Origin: Clostridiales bacterium | GTDB taxonomy: Bacteria; Bacillota; Clostridia; Oscillospirales; CAG-272 | Length of the DNA stretch: 38,796 nucleotides | Direction: 5' to 3' | Assembly: GCA_024693345.1 (NCBI GenBank) | Contig: JAILLB010000070.1 | Location: 1 to 38,796 of the forward strand | Part shown: positions 6,749 to 15,828 of the stretch, in pieces | Layout: each line of letters starts with the position of its first letter | How positions within the stretch are numbered: the first letter of the stretch is position 1 | Notes under the pieces: model-generated | Told to the model about the DNA's origin: nothing | The model's input: the letters and a program-made list of their open reading frames with translations, nothing else | Databases searched by the model: none | Made by a program: the position numbers and the translations under genes

Positions 6749-8977
6749 CTAGTCATAATGTTCAAGTAAGTACTGAAGTCCAGTGTACCTCTTTGTTTGT
6801 TTGTTGTTGTCAATCATTGCATTAATGATTTCCGGATTTCCAACAAGGACAACAATGTTCTTTGCTCTTGTTACAGCAGTATACAGAAGATTTCTCGTCA
6901 AGAGTTTTGGGGATGTCTTGTACAGTGGAATGACTATTATAGGATACTCACTTCCCTGGCTCTTGTGAACAGTTATTGCATAAGCAAGTTCAATTTCGTC
7001 AAGCATTGAAAAGTCATATTTTGCAACTCTTCCATCGTAATCAACTATCACCTGTTCATCTTTGAGAGAGATTGCGGTTATTATTCCTATGTCTCCGTTG
7101 AATACTCCCTCGCCATCTGCTTCTCCCTCTTTTTTCCATTCGAGAGAATAATTGTTTTTGTTTTGCATGACTTTGTCGCCAACCCTAAATACGGTGTTCA
7201 AAATGCGTTTTTCTCTTTTTTCCTGAGAAGGTGGATTCAGCCTGTCCTGAAGTCTTGCACACAGCGCTTCTGTCCCGCAAGCCCCTTTTCTTGACGGGGA
7301 TATAACCTGAATTCCGTCATAAACCGTTTTGTTGTATTTTTCTTTAAGACCTTTTTCGCAGAGCGAAACAATAGCTGACATTGTTGATTCGTCATCCATT
7401 CGGTTCACAATAAAGAAATCATTTCCATGCACAGGCTTGATATCAAGGTGCTCGCCTTTGTTTATGGAGTGTGCATTGACAACTATCATACTTTCTCTAG
7501 ACTGTCTGAAAATATTGGTCAATTCGATTGTGTTATATCTGTCGGATTTGACAATGTCTTTAAAAACATAACCCGGTCCGACCGGAGGAAGCTGATTTGC
7601 ATCGCCAATGAATATTATCTTTACAGTCTTTTTCACGGCTCTCAGAAGTGCCGCCAGCAGAGGAAGGTCGATCATTGATGATTCGTCGACAATTACTACA
7701 TCTTCCTCGATTGGATTATCGCTATTCCTTAGGAATACCGTTTCTCCTCTCAAATCATCTCGCTGAGCTTCCAAAAGCCTGTGAATTGTTTTTGTTTCAA
7801 ATCCCGTTGCTTCTTCCATTCTCTTTGCTGCGCGTCCTGTTGGTGCACAGAGTGCAACAGTTGCACCGAATGATTCGAGAATGGAAATCATCGCTTTTGT
7901 TATGGTGGTTTTACCTGTGCCGGGACCACCTGTAAGAATGAAGACACCATTTTCAAGTGCTTCAGTTATTGCCCTGTCCTGCTCAGGTGAATACTTTATG
8001 GCATTGGATGCCTGAACCATTTTTATGAGTGGTTCACAATCCTTGTCAGCAACTTTGATGCCATATTTACTTATGAGATCGAGCTTTTCAACGACATACT
8101 TTTCATCGTCGTACATATTTTTCTCATAGACTGCTTTTTCGTCATTAACTTCTGTTATTACTATTTTTCCATTCTGGCTCAATGATTCCAGGTTTGTCGC
8201 AATCAACTCTTCTTCGCATTCAAGAAGCGCTGCAGATGCAGCTATGAGTTTGGAATAAGGAATATACACATGACCATTTTGTTCTCTGTTATATGACAGA
8301 ACATACATCACGCCTGCACATATTCTGTTAGGATCTTTCTTTTTAATTCCGACAGACCTTGCTATCTCTTCGGCTTTTTCAAATGGTATTCTGCCAATCT
8401 CTTCACACAGAATATACGGATTCTGCTTTATCATGTCAAGCGAGTCGGTTCCCCATTTTGAATATATCTGCATTGAAACATTCGGTGAGAAAAAGTCTCT
8501 GCAAAAAGATACAACATTTCTGATTCCGTTCTGGTTTTTGAACTGCTGGCTTATATCCAATGCTTTCTTTTTTGTCATGCCTTTTATTTCACATAACCAA
8601 AGAGGGTTGTTTTCTATAACATCAAATGTATCCAGACCATATTTATTTACTATTCTGGATGCCAATAAATTTCCTATTCCTTTTATACTGCCCGATGACA
8701 GATATGTGAGAATGGCATTTTCCGTTGAAGGAAGTGTCTTTTCATATGACTCAACACTTAGTTGTTCACCATATTTTGTGTTTACCACCATCTTTCCGTA
8801 CAGAGTGACCATTTCACCTGCACAGAGGTATGGCATTATACCGACAGCTGTCAGATCGTTTAGGTCTTCAGTTACAACCTTGCAGACAGTATATCCATTA
8901 TCATCATTCTGATAAACAATTCTTTCGATAGTGCCGTTAATGGTAACTTCATAATTGTTTTGTATTTCCTGATCCAT
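6749..8977 (-). CDS. recD2: RecD2-type ATP-dependent DNA helicase (742 aa)
   Basis: Superfamily 1B 5'-3' helicase of the stand-alone RecD2 kind found in Gram-positives without RecBC partners; it works in DNA repair and replication-fork maintenance. The N-terminal extension (1-320) has an OB-like start, then helix-hairpin-helix segments (SSGSIKGIGNLLASRIVNKYG, IKGMTKKKALDI). Walker A GGPGTGKTT is at 350-358, the DESSMID box at 431-437, and GDANQLPPVGPG and the C-terminal TVHKSQGSEYP motif follow. Length is normal. AGGAGG precedes the ATG by 8 bases and the promoter is of the extended -10 type. It diverges from the signal peptidase gene. Confidence 0.95.
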   Translation of the reverse strand: MDQEIQNNYEVTINGTIERIVYQNDDNGYTVCKVVTEDLNDLTAVGIMPYLCAGEMVTLYGKMVVNTKYGEQLSVESYEKTLPSTENAILTYLSSGSIKGIGNLLASRIVNKYGLDTFDVIENNPLWLCEIKGMTKKKALDISQQFKNQNGIRNVVSFCRDFFSPNVSMQIYSKWGTDSLDMIKQNPYILCEEIGRIPFEKAEEIARSVGIKKKDPNRICAGVMYVLSYNREQNGHVYIPYSKLIAASAALLECEEELIATNLESLSQNGKIVITEVNDEKAVYEKNMYDDEKYVVEKLDLISKYGIKVADKDCEPLIKMVQASNAIKYSPEQDRAITEALENGVFILTGGPGTGKTTITKAMISILESFGATVALCAPTGRAAKRMEEATGFETKTIHRLLEAQRDDLRGETVFLRNSDNPIEEDVVIVDESSMIDLPLLAALLRAVKKTVKIIFIGDANQLPPVGPGYVFKDIVKSDRYNTIELTNIFRQSRESMIVVNAHSINKGEHLDIKPVHGNDFFIVNRMDDESTMSAIVSLCEKGLKEKYNKTVYDGIQVISPSRKGACGTEALCARLQDRLNPPSQEKREKRILNTVFRVGDKVMQNKNNYSLEWKKEGEADGEGVFNGDIGIITAISLKDEQVIVDYDGRVAKYDFSMLDEIELAYAITVHKSQGSEYPIIVIPLYKTSPKLLTRNLLYTAVTRAKNIVVLVGNPEIINAMIDNNKQTKRYTGLQYLLEHYD

Positions 8978-9016
8978 TGAAAACGACCTCCTATCTTCTC
9001 AATTGTCGATGTATTA

Positions 9017-9025
9017 ATTATACCA
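9017..9025 (-). promoter_or_regulatory. Extended -10 promoter of recD2
   Basis: Minus-strand TGGTATAAT (complement of 9017-9025) without a recognisable -35, 40 bases before the ATG. Confidence 0.6.
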
Positions 9026-9052
9026 TATATTACGTGCATACGCGTTAAATAA

Positions 9053-9081
9053 TTGACTTTTTGCTTAATTTGTTTTACTAT
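9053..9081 (+). promoter_or_regulatory. Promoter of signal peptidase gene
   Basis: TTGACT (9053-9058) and TACTAT (9076-9081), spacer 17. The start codon follows 32 bases later. Confidence 0.75.
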
Positions 9082-9113
9082 TCTCTTGTATTTCGAAAAA
9101 AGGAGGACATCGG

Positions 9114-9590
9114 GTGAAAAAAGAAAGTCCGGTTTATACCAAATTCTTAATTGTGCTTTCTCTGCTTGCGTTCATTTTTGCACTTTATGTTCTCTTTGCA
9201 ATCAGTTATGCAATAGGGATAGTAAACGGAGATTCGATGAATCCCACTCTGAAAAACGGTGATGTCTTTGTATATGCAAAAGAGGCATCTATTGACAGAA
9301 TGAATATTGTTGCCATAAAAGACAGTGAGTCGGGCAATACAATAGTAAAAAGAATAATAGGGCTTCCTATGGATGTTATCCGAATTAAAAATGGCGCCAT
9401 ATACATCAATGGAGAAAAACTTGATGATGTGACCACTTCATATACCGAACCGGGCTCTCTTGGTGATACCTTTGTTCTCGGACCAAATGAGTATTTCGTA
9501 ATCGGCGACAACAGAGAAACCAGCGTTGACTCACGATCATTCGGATCAATAAGACAAGAAGAAATACTTGGTGTTGTTATCGGAAAATAA
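9114..9590 (+). CDS. lepB: Signal peptidase I (158 aa)
   Basis: Membrane serine protease that removes signal peptides from exported, non-lipidated proteins. One N-terminal transmembrane segment (about residues 9-30) is followed by box B GDSMNPTL with catalytic Ser41, box D TIVKRIIGLP with the general-base Lys79, and box E GDNRETSVDSRSFG (131-144). It is short, as is common for SipS-like enzymes of Gram-positives. The start is GTG with AAAGGAGG upstream. Single-gene unit between recD2 and the convergent small membrane protein. Confidence 0.95.
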   Translation: MKKESPVYTKFLIVLSLLAFIFALYVLFAISYAIGIVNGDSMNPTLKNGDVFVYAKEASIDRMNIVAIKDSESGNTIVKRIIGLPMDVIRIKNGAIYINGEKLDDVTTSYTEPGSLGDTFVLGPNEYFVIGDNRETSVDSRSFGSIRQEEILGVVIGK

Positions 9591-9596
9591 ATTAAT

Positions 9597-9639
9597 AAGA
9601 CCATACAGATTCTGTGCAAATCTATATGGTCTTCTTTTT
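9597..9639 (+). terminator. Bidirectional terminator between lepB and the small membrane-protein gene
   Basis: A long stem with one mismatch, AAGACCATA-AGATT with AATCT-TATGGTCTT (9597-9632), followed by CTTTTTA. Its other strand serves the convergent operon less strongly. Confidence 0.85.
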
Positions 9640-10135
9640 ATGCTACGTGAATTGCAATCTCATATATTGGTATAGATATTATAGTCATTATTGTTCCTGC
9701 CATCAAAACACCGAGGAATGTTGCAAGCAGTGCTCTCCAGAATGGCAATCTCAGAACCGAGCCGGCAAGCGAACCTGTCCAGGCACCCGTTCCGGGTATT
9801 GGTATTCCGACAAATAAAACAAGCCCGAAAAAGCCAAAACTCAATATTTTCTTTTTGTTTTTTTCCGCTTTTGCCTCAAGCCAGTTTGCAAATCTGGCAA
9901 GATGTTTTGTTTTTTTCATAGCTTGAATAATTGCATTAATAAACAGCAGGATAAACGGAACAGGCAGCATATTGCCAACAATACTGATGCCAAAACACAA
10001 CAATGGGTGAAGTCCCATAGCGGCTCCAAGCGGGATGGCTCCCCTCAGCTCAATAATAGGTATCATTGAGCAGAAGAACACACACCATTCTCTTCCAACT
10101 GTCTCGAGGAAGAAATTTTCAATAGCTTCTATCAT
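9638..10135 (-). CDS. Small multi-drug export family (COG2426-like) membrane protein (165 aa)
   Basis: An integral membrane protein with about four transmembrane segments. The family signatures IIELRGAIPLGAAMGL (about 27-42) and GIPIPGTGAWTGSLAG (about 110-125) are both present. Members are called small multi-drug export proteins, but the transport function is poorly supported, so the specific role is unknown. It begins 13 bases after the stop of the RibU-like gene and probably shares its FMN-riboswitch-controlled transcript. Whether it has a flavin-related job is inference from position only. Confidence 0.85.
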   Translation of the reverse strand: MIEAIENFFLETVGREWCVFFCSMIPIIELRGAIPLGAAMGLHPLLCFGISIVGNMLPVPFILLFINAIIQAMKKTKHLARFANWLEAKAEKNKKKILSFGFFGLVLFVGIPIPGTGAWTGSLAGSVLRLPFWRALLATFLGVLMAGTIMTIISIPIYEIAIHVA

Positions 10136-10148
10136 ATATAATCCTTAA

Positions 10149-10817
10149 TCAACTAATTTTCGCACCTAATACGACAAAGAAAACAACGAGAGCAGCAGCC
10201 ATAAGCAGAACTCCGGAAACAATGACTATAACAGTTTTCTTGTCAAAACGGAAATTCATCTCACCCTCGGCAAGATGAGCTGCCTTCAAGCCTATGAAAA
10301 CGGGCTTGTACAGCAACAATACAAATGCAGCATTGAGAACTGCTTTTGCAAGATTAAAGGGCAACAGCAGAGGCAAAATCATCTCAGCAACTGCCTGAAC
10401 ACTCATTCCGGTATATATCGGAGTAATAAGCAGGTTCATCACCAGCATCACAATGACCATTGATACCGAACCAACCGCTAGTCCTATAAACGCTCCGTTC
10501 AGCGTTCTTTTTTTCTTATAAATCAAACTTGCAACCCCTGCATATGTAGCAGTAGATACAAAGTTCATTATAAAGCCCCAGAAACCCGTTGTGCTTATTG
10601 TAATCATTTCTATGAAAGCGATCACAAGCGATACTATTATACCCGATATCGGTCCATAAAACAACGAACCTATTGTTATAACGGCATCTTTGGCATCGAA
10701 AGTCAGAAACCCTGCCACATTTATGTGAAACACTATCTCTACAACAAAAGCCAAAGCAGCAAACATTGCCAGAACAACGAGTGTCTTTATTCTTTTTGAA
10801 TTACTATTTTCAGACAT
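10149..10817 (-). CDS. ribU: ECF transporter substrate-binding S component, riboflavin-type (222 aa)
   Basis: Membrane S component of an energy-coupling-factor importer, which binds the vitamin and works with a shared EcfAA'T module not present here. About six hydrophobic segments are seen, with the RibU-like FLTFDAKDAVITIGSLFYGPISG stretch after the first. The specificity call rests mainly on the FMN riboswitch directly upstream, which in Bacillota controls riboflavin synthesis and uptake genes. The C-terminal about 45 residues add an extra hydrophobic segment beyond a minimal S component. The ATG directly follows the seven-base T run of the riboswitch terminator. Confidence 0.87.
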   Translation of the reverse strand: MSENSNSKRIKTLVVLAMFAALAFVVEIVFHINVAGFLTFDAKDAVITIGSLFYGPISGIIVSLVIAFIEMITISTTGFWGFIMNFVSTATYAGVASLIYKKKRTLNGAFIGLAVGSVSMVIVMLVMNLLITPIYTGMSVQAVAEMILPLLLPFNLAKAVLNAAFVLLLYKPVFIGLKAAHLAEGEMNFRFDKKTVIVIVSGVLLMAAALVVFFVVLGAKIS

Positions 10818-10845
10818 AAAAAAACCCTTTCTTTACAAAAGGGGG
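10818..10845 (-). terminator. Riboswitch expression platform: terminator that also covers the ribU ribosome binding site
   Basis: Minus-strand CCCTTT pairs with AAAGGG (complements of 10838-10843 and 10825-10830), followed by seven T (10818-10824) and immediately by the ATG. The 3' stem half is also the Shine-Dalgarno region (AAAGGG, 7 bases before the ATG). One hairpin could thus stop transcription or hide the ribosome binding site when FMN is bound. Confidence 0.8.
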
Positions 10846-10883
10846 AAATTAGTCTCGGCATTTGCCAAGATATGACCACAACG

Positions 10884-11007
10884 ATCTTTTTTCATCCGGA
10901 CTATACCGTCGGTCTGGGATTTTCACCCAATCAACATCAATGATGCTCTCAGACTTTCACTTAAGTGATTCACTGCCGGTATGGAATTACACCTTTTCCC
11001 CAAAGAT
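10884..11007 (-). ncRNA. FMN riboswitch (RFN element)
   Basis: Minus-strand RNA of about 124 nt closed by P1 ATCTTT/AAAGAT (complements of 11002-11007 and 10884-10889). Conserved pieces appear in order: GGGGAAAAGGTGTAATTCC, ACCGGCAGT, AAGTGAAAGTC, GGGTGAAAATCCC, ACCGACGGT and AGTCCGGATG. These match the six-helix FMN aptamer. It lies between tuf and the RibU-like gene, and FMN binding should shut off uptake gene expression. Confidence 0.97.
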
Positions 11008-11017
11008 TAATGGTATT

Positions 11018-11042
11018 CGGGGCGGAAAATTAATCCGCCCCG
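11018..11042 (-). terminator. Strong hairpin after tuf, probable terminator or processing site
   Basis: CGGGGCGG (11018-11025) pairs perfectly with CCGCCCCG (11035-11042) with a nine-base loop. No T run follows on the minus strand, so termination may be partial. I see no convincing promoter between tuf and the riboswitch, so some ribU transcription could come from tuf readthrough. Confidence 0.6.
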
Positions 11043-11068
11043 ATTGTTTCGTTTAGAATAACTGTTAA

Positions 11069-12274
11069 TTATTCAAGAATGTCGCCGACAACGCCAGAAC
11101 CAACTGTCTTGCCGCCTTCACGGATAGCGAAACGGAGTCCCTTTTCAATAGCGATAGGTGTAATGAGTTCAACTGTCATGTTTACGTTATCGCCAGGACG
11201 GCACATTTCAACGCCATCAGGAAGACTGATTGTACCGGTAACGTCTGTTGTTCTGAAGTAGAACTGAGGACGATAGCCCGGGAAGAACGGTTTCTTACGT
11301 CCGCCTTCTTTTTCAGTAAGTACGTATACCTGTCCGATGAATTTTGTATGCGGATGGATTGTACCCGGTTTGCTGATAACCTGTCCTCTTTCGATTTCTT
11401 TCTTATCGATACCACGGAGGAGAAGACCAACGTTATCACCAGCCATAGCCTGGTCAAGAGTCTTCTTGAACATTTCTACGCCTGTAACAACAGATTTCTG
11501 TTTTTCTTCTTTAATACCAACGATTTCGATTTCGTCACCAATCTTAACTGTACCTCTTTCAACTCTACCAGTAGCAACTGTGCCACGGCCTGAGATTGAG
11601 AATACGTCTTCAACCGGCATAAGGAAAGGAAGGTCAGACTTTCTTTCAGGTGTTGGGATGTAGCTATCAACTGTTTCCATGAGTTCAAGAATGCTCTTGT
11701 ATTCAGGAGCGTTGATATCTGTGCTTGTAGATTCGAGAGCGTCTCTAGCTGAGCCACGGATGATAGGAGTATCATCGCCCGGGAATTCATATTCATTGAG
11801 GAGGTCACGAATGTCCATCTCAACGAGTTCGAGAAGTTCGTCATCGTCTACGAGGTCTGTTTTGTTGAGGTAAACAACGATTGCAGGAACGCCAACCTGA
11901 CGAGCGAGCAATACGTGTTCACGTGTCTGCTGAAGCGGACCGTCAGAAGCAGCAACAACAAGGATTGCGCCGTCCATCTGAGCAGCACCGGTAATCATGT
12001 TCTTGATGTAGTCGGCATGTCCGGGGCAGTCAACGTGTGCATAGTGACGATTTGCTGTCTCATACTCAACGTGTCTGGTATTGATTGTAATACCTCTTGC
12101 CTTCTCTTCAGGAGCATTATCGATCTGATCATAGTGAAGGAACTCGTTCTTACCATTCTGGAGAGAGAGTACCTTTGTAATTGCAGCTGTAAGAGTTGTT
12201 TTACCGTGGTCAACGTGTCCGATTGTACCAATGTTTACATGTGGTTTGGTTCTTTCGAAATGAGCCTTTGCCAT
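11069..12274 (-). CDS. tuf: Elongation factor Tu (401 aa)
   Basis: GTPase that delivers aminoacyl-tRNA to the ribosome. G1 GHVDHGKT (19-26), G3 DCPGHADY and G4 NKTDLVDD are intact, and the domain 2 and 3 sequences are complete to VVGDILE. Normal bacterial length. AAGGAGG precedes the ATG. Last gene of the rpsL-rpsG-fusA-tuf cluster, 67 bases after fusA; a small GCGGA/TCCGC hairpin lies in that gap. Confidence 0.99.
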   Translation of the reverse strand: MAKAHFERTKPHVNIGTIGHVDHGKTTLTAAITKVLSLQNGKNEFLHYDQIDNAPEEKARGITINTRHVEYETANRHYAHVDCPGHADYIKNMITGAAQMDGAILVVAASDGPLQQTREHVLLARQVGVPAIVVYLNKTDLVDDDELLELVEMDIRDLLNEYEFPGDDTPIIRGSARDALESTSTDINAPEYKSILELMETVDSYIPTPERKSDLPFLMPVEDVFSISGRGTVATGRVERGTVKIGDEIEIVGIKEEKQKSVVTGVEMFKKTLDQAMAGDNVGLLLRGIDKKEIERGQVISKPGTIHPHTKFIGQVYVLTEKEGGRKKPFFPGYRPQFYFRTTDVTGTISLPDGVEMCRPGDNVNMTVELITPIAIEKGLRFAIREGGKTVGSGVVGDILE

Positions 12275-12341
12275 TTTAAAAATCCTCCTTAGATTTTTGC
12301 GGATTTTCCGCGATGTATTTTATTTTTTTATTTTTCAATAA

Positions 12342-14426
12342 TCAGCCTCTGCTGCCGAGATTCTTGTCAATAATCTCTTTTGCAATGTTTGTGGGAACTT
12401 CAGCAAAGTGAGCTGGTTCCATTACGTACTGACCGCGCCCCTGTGTTTTGGAACGGAGATCTGTTGCGTAGCCAAACATGTTCAAAAGCGGAATGTTTGC
12501 AACAATCTGCTGAGCACCGGCATTTGGTTCCTGTGACAAAACCTGTCCTCTTCTGGAGCTTACATCACCCAAGACTGTTCCGAGATAGTCATCAGGTGTT
12601 ATGATTGTAACCTTCATTATGGGTTCGGTTAATACAGGATTAGCTTTTCTCATCGCATTCTTGAATGCAATTGAACCTGCAATCTTGAATGCCATTTCTG
12701 ATGAGTCAACCGGGTGGAAGGAACCACCTGTGAGCGTAACCTTGACGTCTACAACATTGTAACCGGCAAGAACGCCCGCCTGCATTGCACCCTGAATACC
12801 GGCATCGACTGCTGGGATGTATTCCTTTGGAATTTCACCACCGACAACCTTGTTGATAAACTCATATCCTTTGCCGCTTTCATTGGGTTCAATTGTAATT
12901 TTGACGTGGCCATACTGTCCTTTACCGCCTGACTGACGAGCATATTTGTAGTCTTCAGATACAGCAGTTCTGATCGTTTCTTTAAATGAAACCTGAGGCT
13001 TGCCGACATTTGCTTCTACTCTAAACTCACGAAGAAGTCTGTCAACGATAATTTCGAGATGGAGCTCGCCCATTCCTGCTATAATCGTCTGTCCTGTCTC
13101 TTCATCAGTGTAGGCTTTGAACGTCGGATCTTCTTCGGCAAGTTTTGCCAAAGCAATATCCATTTTTTCCTGACCGGCTTTTGTCTTAGGTTCTATCGCA
13201 ACCCTGATTACAGGTTCCGGGAAAACCATCTGTTCAAGCTGAATCGGATGTTTTTCATCACAGAGTGTGTCACCTGTTGTTGTGCATTTTGTTGCAACAA
13301 CGGCGGCAATGTCTCCGGAATAACACACATCTATATCCTTACGGTCATTTGCATGCATCTGAAGGATTCTTCCGAATCTCTCTTTTGTATCCTTCTCTGC
13401 ATTAAGTGCGGAATCACCCGCATTTATTTTGCCCGAATATACGCGGAAGAAACAGAGTTTTCCGACATACGGGTCTGTCATTATCTTAAAAGCAAGTGCT
13501 GAGAACGGTGCATCATCTGATGTTTCACGCTCTTCTTCTTTACCTGTATTGGGGTTGATTCCCTTTACATTCGGCAAATCAAGGGGTGAGGGCATATAAT
13601 CAACAACTGCATCAAGCAACCGCTGAACGCCTTTGTTCTTATATGACGAACCGCAAACAACAGGAACAATCTTGTTGGCTATCGTTTCAGAACGGATAGC
13701 TCTCTTAAGATCATCTATGGAAATCTCTTCACCGGCACAATATTTTTCAAACAATTCTTCGTCGGATTCGGCAACTGACTCAACCAGCTGGTTTCTGTAT
13801 GTGGTTGCCAATTCAACCATGTCTTCGGGGATTGGTTCTATATCGATTACCTTTCCCAAATCGTCCCTATAGAAGACCGCTTCCATCTTAACCAAATCAA
13901 TCAGCCCGCGGAATGTATTCTCTTTTCCGATAGGCAACTGAATCGGTACTGGATTTGCTTTAAGTCTTTCTTTCATCATGCTGATGACTCTGAAGAAATC
14001 TGCACCGTTAATGTCCATCTTATTTACATAAGCCATTCTCGGTACATTGAACTGACTTGCCTGGCGCCATACTGTTTCGGACTGAGGTTCAACACCGCCT
14101 TTTGCACAGAACACTGCAACTGCTCCGTCCAAAACTCTGAGTGAACGCTGTACCTCGACTGTGAAGTCAACGTGTCCGGGAGTATCAATCAGGTTAATGC
14201 GGTGATCTTTCCAGAAACAAGTGGTAGCGGCTGAAGTAATTGTAATACCTCTCTCCTGCTCCTCTTCCATCCAGTCCATCGTTGCGCTTCCGTCATGAAC
14301 TTCGCCAAGCTTGTATGTTCTTCCCGTGTAAAACAGGATTCTTTCTGATGTTGTAGTCTTTCCAGCATCAATATGTGCCATTATACCGATATTTCTTGTT
14401 CTCTCAAGTGGGTATTCTCTTGGCAT
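12342..14426 (-). CDS. fusA: Elongation factor G (694 aa)
   Basis: Translocase GTPase of the ribosome. [19 protein letters not shown] (18-36), DTPGHVDF and NKMD define the G domain, and domains II-V run to full length. The ATG at 14426 opens the standard [14 protein letters not shown] start; AAGGAG lies 12 bases upstream, a little far. A longer in-frame start at 14462 would add 12 non-family residues and is rejected. Within the str operon, between rpsG and tuf. Confidence 0.99.
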   Translation of the reverse strand: MPREYPLERTRNIGIMAHIDAGKTTTSERILFYTGRTYKLGEVHDGSATMDWMEEEQERGITITSAATTCFWKDHRINLIDTPGHVDFTVEVQRSLRVLDGAVAVFCAKGGVEPQSETVWRQASQFNVPRMAYVNKMDINGADFFRVISMMKERLKANPVPIQLPIGKENTFRGLIDLVKMEAVFYRDDLGKVIDIEPIPEDMVELATTYRNQLVESVAESDEELFEKYCAGEEISIDDLKRAIRSETIANKIVPVVCGSSYKNKGVQRLLDAVVDYMPSPLDLPNVKGINPNTGKEEERETSDDAPFSALAFKIMTDPYVGKLCFFRVYSGKINAGDSALNAEKDTKERFGRILQMHANDRKDIDVCYSGDIAAVVATKCTTTGDTLCDEKHPIQLEQMVFPEPVIRVAIEPKTKAGQEKMDIALAKLAEEDPTFKAYTDEETGQTIIAGMGELHLEIIVDRLLREFRVEANVGKPQVSFKETIRTAVSEDYKYARQSGGKGQYGHVKITIEPNESGKGYEFINKVVGGEIPKEYIPAVDAGIQGAMQAGVLAGYNVVDVKVTLTGGSFHPVDSSEMAFKIAGSIAFKNAMRKANPVLTEPIMKVTIITPDDYLGTVLGDVSSRRGQVLSQEPNAGAQQIVANIPLLNMFGYATDLRSKTQGRGQYVMEPAHFAEVPTNIAKEIIDKNLGSRG

Positions 14427-14486
14427 AAAATATATTTTCTCCTTGATGTGAGATACTATCAAGCGGCATCACACGCCGCAGTATCA

Positions 14487-14957
14487 TCAATATCTGTAAT
14501 GTGCGAAAGCTTTGTTAGCTTCAGCCATTCTGTGCATATCGTCTTTCTTCTTGACTGCACCACCGGTGTTACCGATAGCGTCCATGATTTCTGCAGCCAG
14601 GCGTTCAGCCATTGTACGCTCACCGCGTGATCTGGCGAATAAGACGATCCATCTGAGTCCGAGAGTTTGTCTTCTCTCCGGACGAACCTCCATAGGCACT
14701 TGGAAAGTTGAACCGCCAACTCTGCGTGCTTTACACTCAAGTGTAGGCATGACATTGTTCATGGCATCATTGAATGCTTCTATGGGATTCTTGGCAGCTT
14801 TGCTCTCTACGATTGCGAATGCATCGTAAACTATCTTCTGAGCAACGCCCTTTTTGCCATCTTCCATAACGTTGTTAATTAACTTTGTAACTAACTTTGA
14901 ATTGTACATTGGATCCGGCAAAACGTCTCTTTTAGAAATTTGACCTCTTCTAGGCAC
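14487..14957 (-). CDS. rpsG: 30S ribosomal protein S7 (156 aa)
   Basis: Primary 16S rRNA-binding protein that organises the 30S head. The sequence runs [22 protein letters not shown] through the family length of 156 residues. The start is GTG at 14957 with AAGGAGG 8 bases upstream, which gives the canonical MPRRG N-terminus; the ATG at 14975 would overlap the ribosome binding site. The 154-base gap to rpsL contains a TTATATAA dyad but no clear promoter. Confidence 0.98.
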   Translation of the reverse strand: MPRRGQISKRDVLPDPMYNSKLVTKLINNVMEDGKKGVAQKIVYDAFAIVESKAAKNPIEAFNDAMNNVMPTLECKARRVGGSTFQVPMEVRPERRQTLGLRWIVLFARSRGERTMAERLAAEIMDAIGNTGGAVKKKDDMHRMAEANKAFAHYRY

Positions 14958-15111
14958 TGAAATTCCCTCCTTCACAATTAAATGTTGATATCATAGGTAC
15001 TCGAAAGTTTCCTCCCGCTGTGCTTCGATCATGGTCAAATCGTTATATAACCGATTATTTATCAAAATCGAAAGCTATGCGATCAGTGTTTTTACTGTAA
15101 TACCTTTCTCG

Positions 15112-15534
15112 TCAGCTTGTCTTCTTCTTACCGCGTTTAGCACCGTAAAGTGAACGACCCTGCTTACGATCAGCAACGCCCTGTGTATCGAGTGTACCAC
15201 GAATAATGTGATAACGAACACCAGGCAAGTCTCTAACTCTTCCGCCTCTTACAAGAACAACAGAGTGTTCCTGAAGGTTATGTCCGATACCCGGAATGTA
15301 GCATGTAGCTTCGAGACCGTTTGTAAGTCTAACTCTGGCAATTTTACGAAGAGCTGAGTTAGGTTTCTTAGGTGTCATTGTTGTAACCTTTGTACAAACA
15401 CCTCTCTTCTGAGGAGAGTTCAAATCAGTCTGAGAATTCTTGATTGAGTTGAATCCCTTTGTAAGAGCCTGAGCTTTTGACTTATATGTACGTTTTGCAC
15501 GTCCATTGTGAACTAGCTGGTTAAAGGTTGGCAT
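15112..15534 (-). CDS. rpsL: 30S ribosomal protein S12 (140 aa), with Arg at the E. coli Lys88 position
   Basis: Decoding-centre protein. It carries [11 protein letters not shown] (54-64) and [13 protein letters not shown] (97-109). Alignment by hand to E. coli S12 puts Arg101 at Lys88, where K-to-R changes reduce streptomycin binding; Lys56, equal to E. coli Lys43, is retained. An insertion of about 13 residues before [10 protein letters not shown] gives 140 instead of 124 residues, as in many Clostridia. AAAGGAGG precedes the ATG. First gene of the str operon, with a strong promoter about 135 bases upstream. Confidence 0.98.
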   Translation of the reverse strand: MPTFNQLVHNGRAKRTYKSKAQALTKGFNSIKNSQTDLNSPQKRGVCTKVTTMTPKKPNSALRKIARVRLTNGLEATCYIPGIGHNLQEHSVVLVRGGRVRDLPGVRYHIIRGTLDTQGVADRKQGRSLYGAKRGKKKTS

Positions 15535-15668
15535 ATTTTTCCTCCTTTCGCTGAAGATAAATAATCTCTATCTCATATCTGCATTGTCGGTTGTTCTGCA
15601 GTTCAAGATATCTTGCTGTTGTTTCATATGGGCATAGATATCCCATTGACACAATAACACGCCATAGT

Positions 15669-15697
15669 ATATTATCATTATTTGTTGCAATTGTCAA
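15669..15697 (-). promoter_or_regulatory. Main promoter of the rpsL-rpsG-fusA-tuf operon
   Basis: Minus-strand TTGACA (complement of 15692-15697) and TAATAT (complement of 15669-15674), spacer 17, preceded by an A/T tract. TTTTAGTTGACAATTG is identical at the rpoB promoter. The leader is about 130 nt with no clear strong hairpin. Confidence 0.88.
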
Positions 15698-15787
15698 CTA
15701 AAATATTATTAATATTATATATGAATCTCGCTGACTAAAAGCACTTTTGTTTGTGCAAATAGTACCAAAACGCATTGATGCAGAAAT

Positions 15788-15810
15788 CGCCAGCCGTTGT
15801 CCGGCTGGCG
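15788..15810 (-). terminator. Terminator hairpin of rpoBC
   Basis: CGCCAGCC (15788-15795) pairs with GGCTGGCG (15803-15810), 18 bases after the rpoC stop. On the minus strand only ATTTCTG follows, so efficiency may be moderate. Confidence 0.7.
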
Positions 15811-15828
15811 AATGTAATTTTAGACTGT

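Noticed and set aside
8433-8912. 159-codon plus-strand frame opposite recD2
   Set aside because: It mirrors the recD2 coding strand, lacks a ribosome binding site, and recD2 has complete helicase motifs.
11337-11663. Plus-strand frames opposite tuf, rpoB and rpoC, including one of 125 codons at 11915
   Set aside because: Highly conserved genes on the minus strand explain the open frames; no start signals are present.
12275-12341. Independent promoter or terminator between fusA and tuf
   Set aside because: Only a small GCGGA/TCCGC hairpin without a T run and no -35/-10 pair were found.
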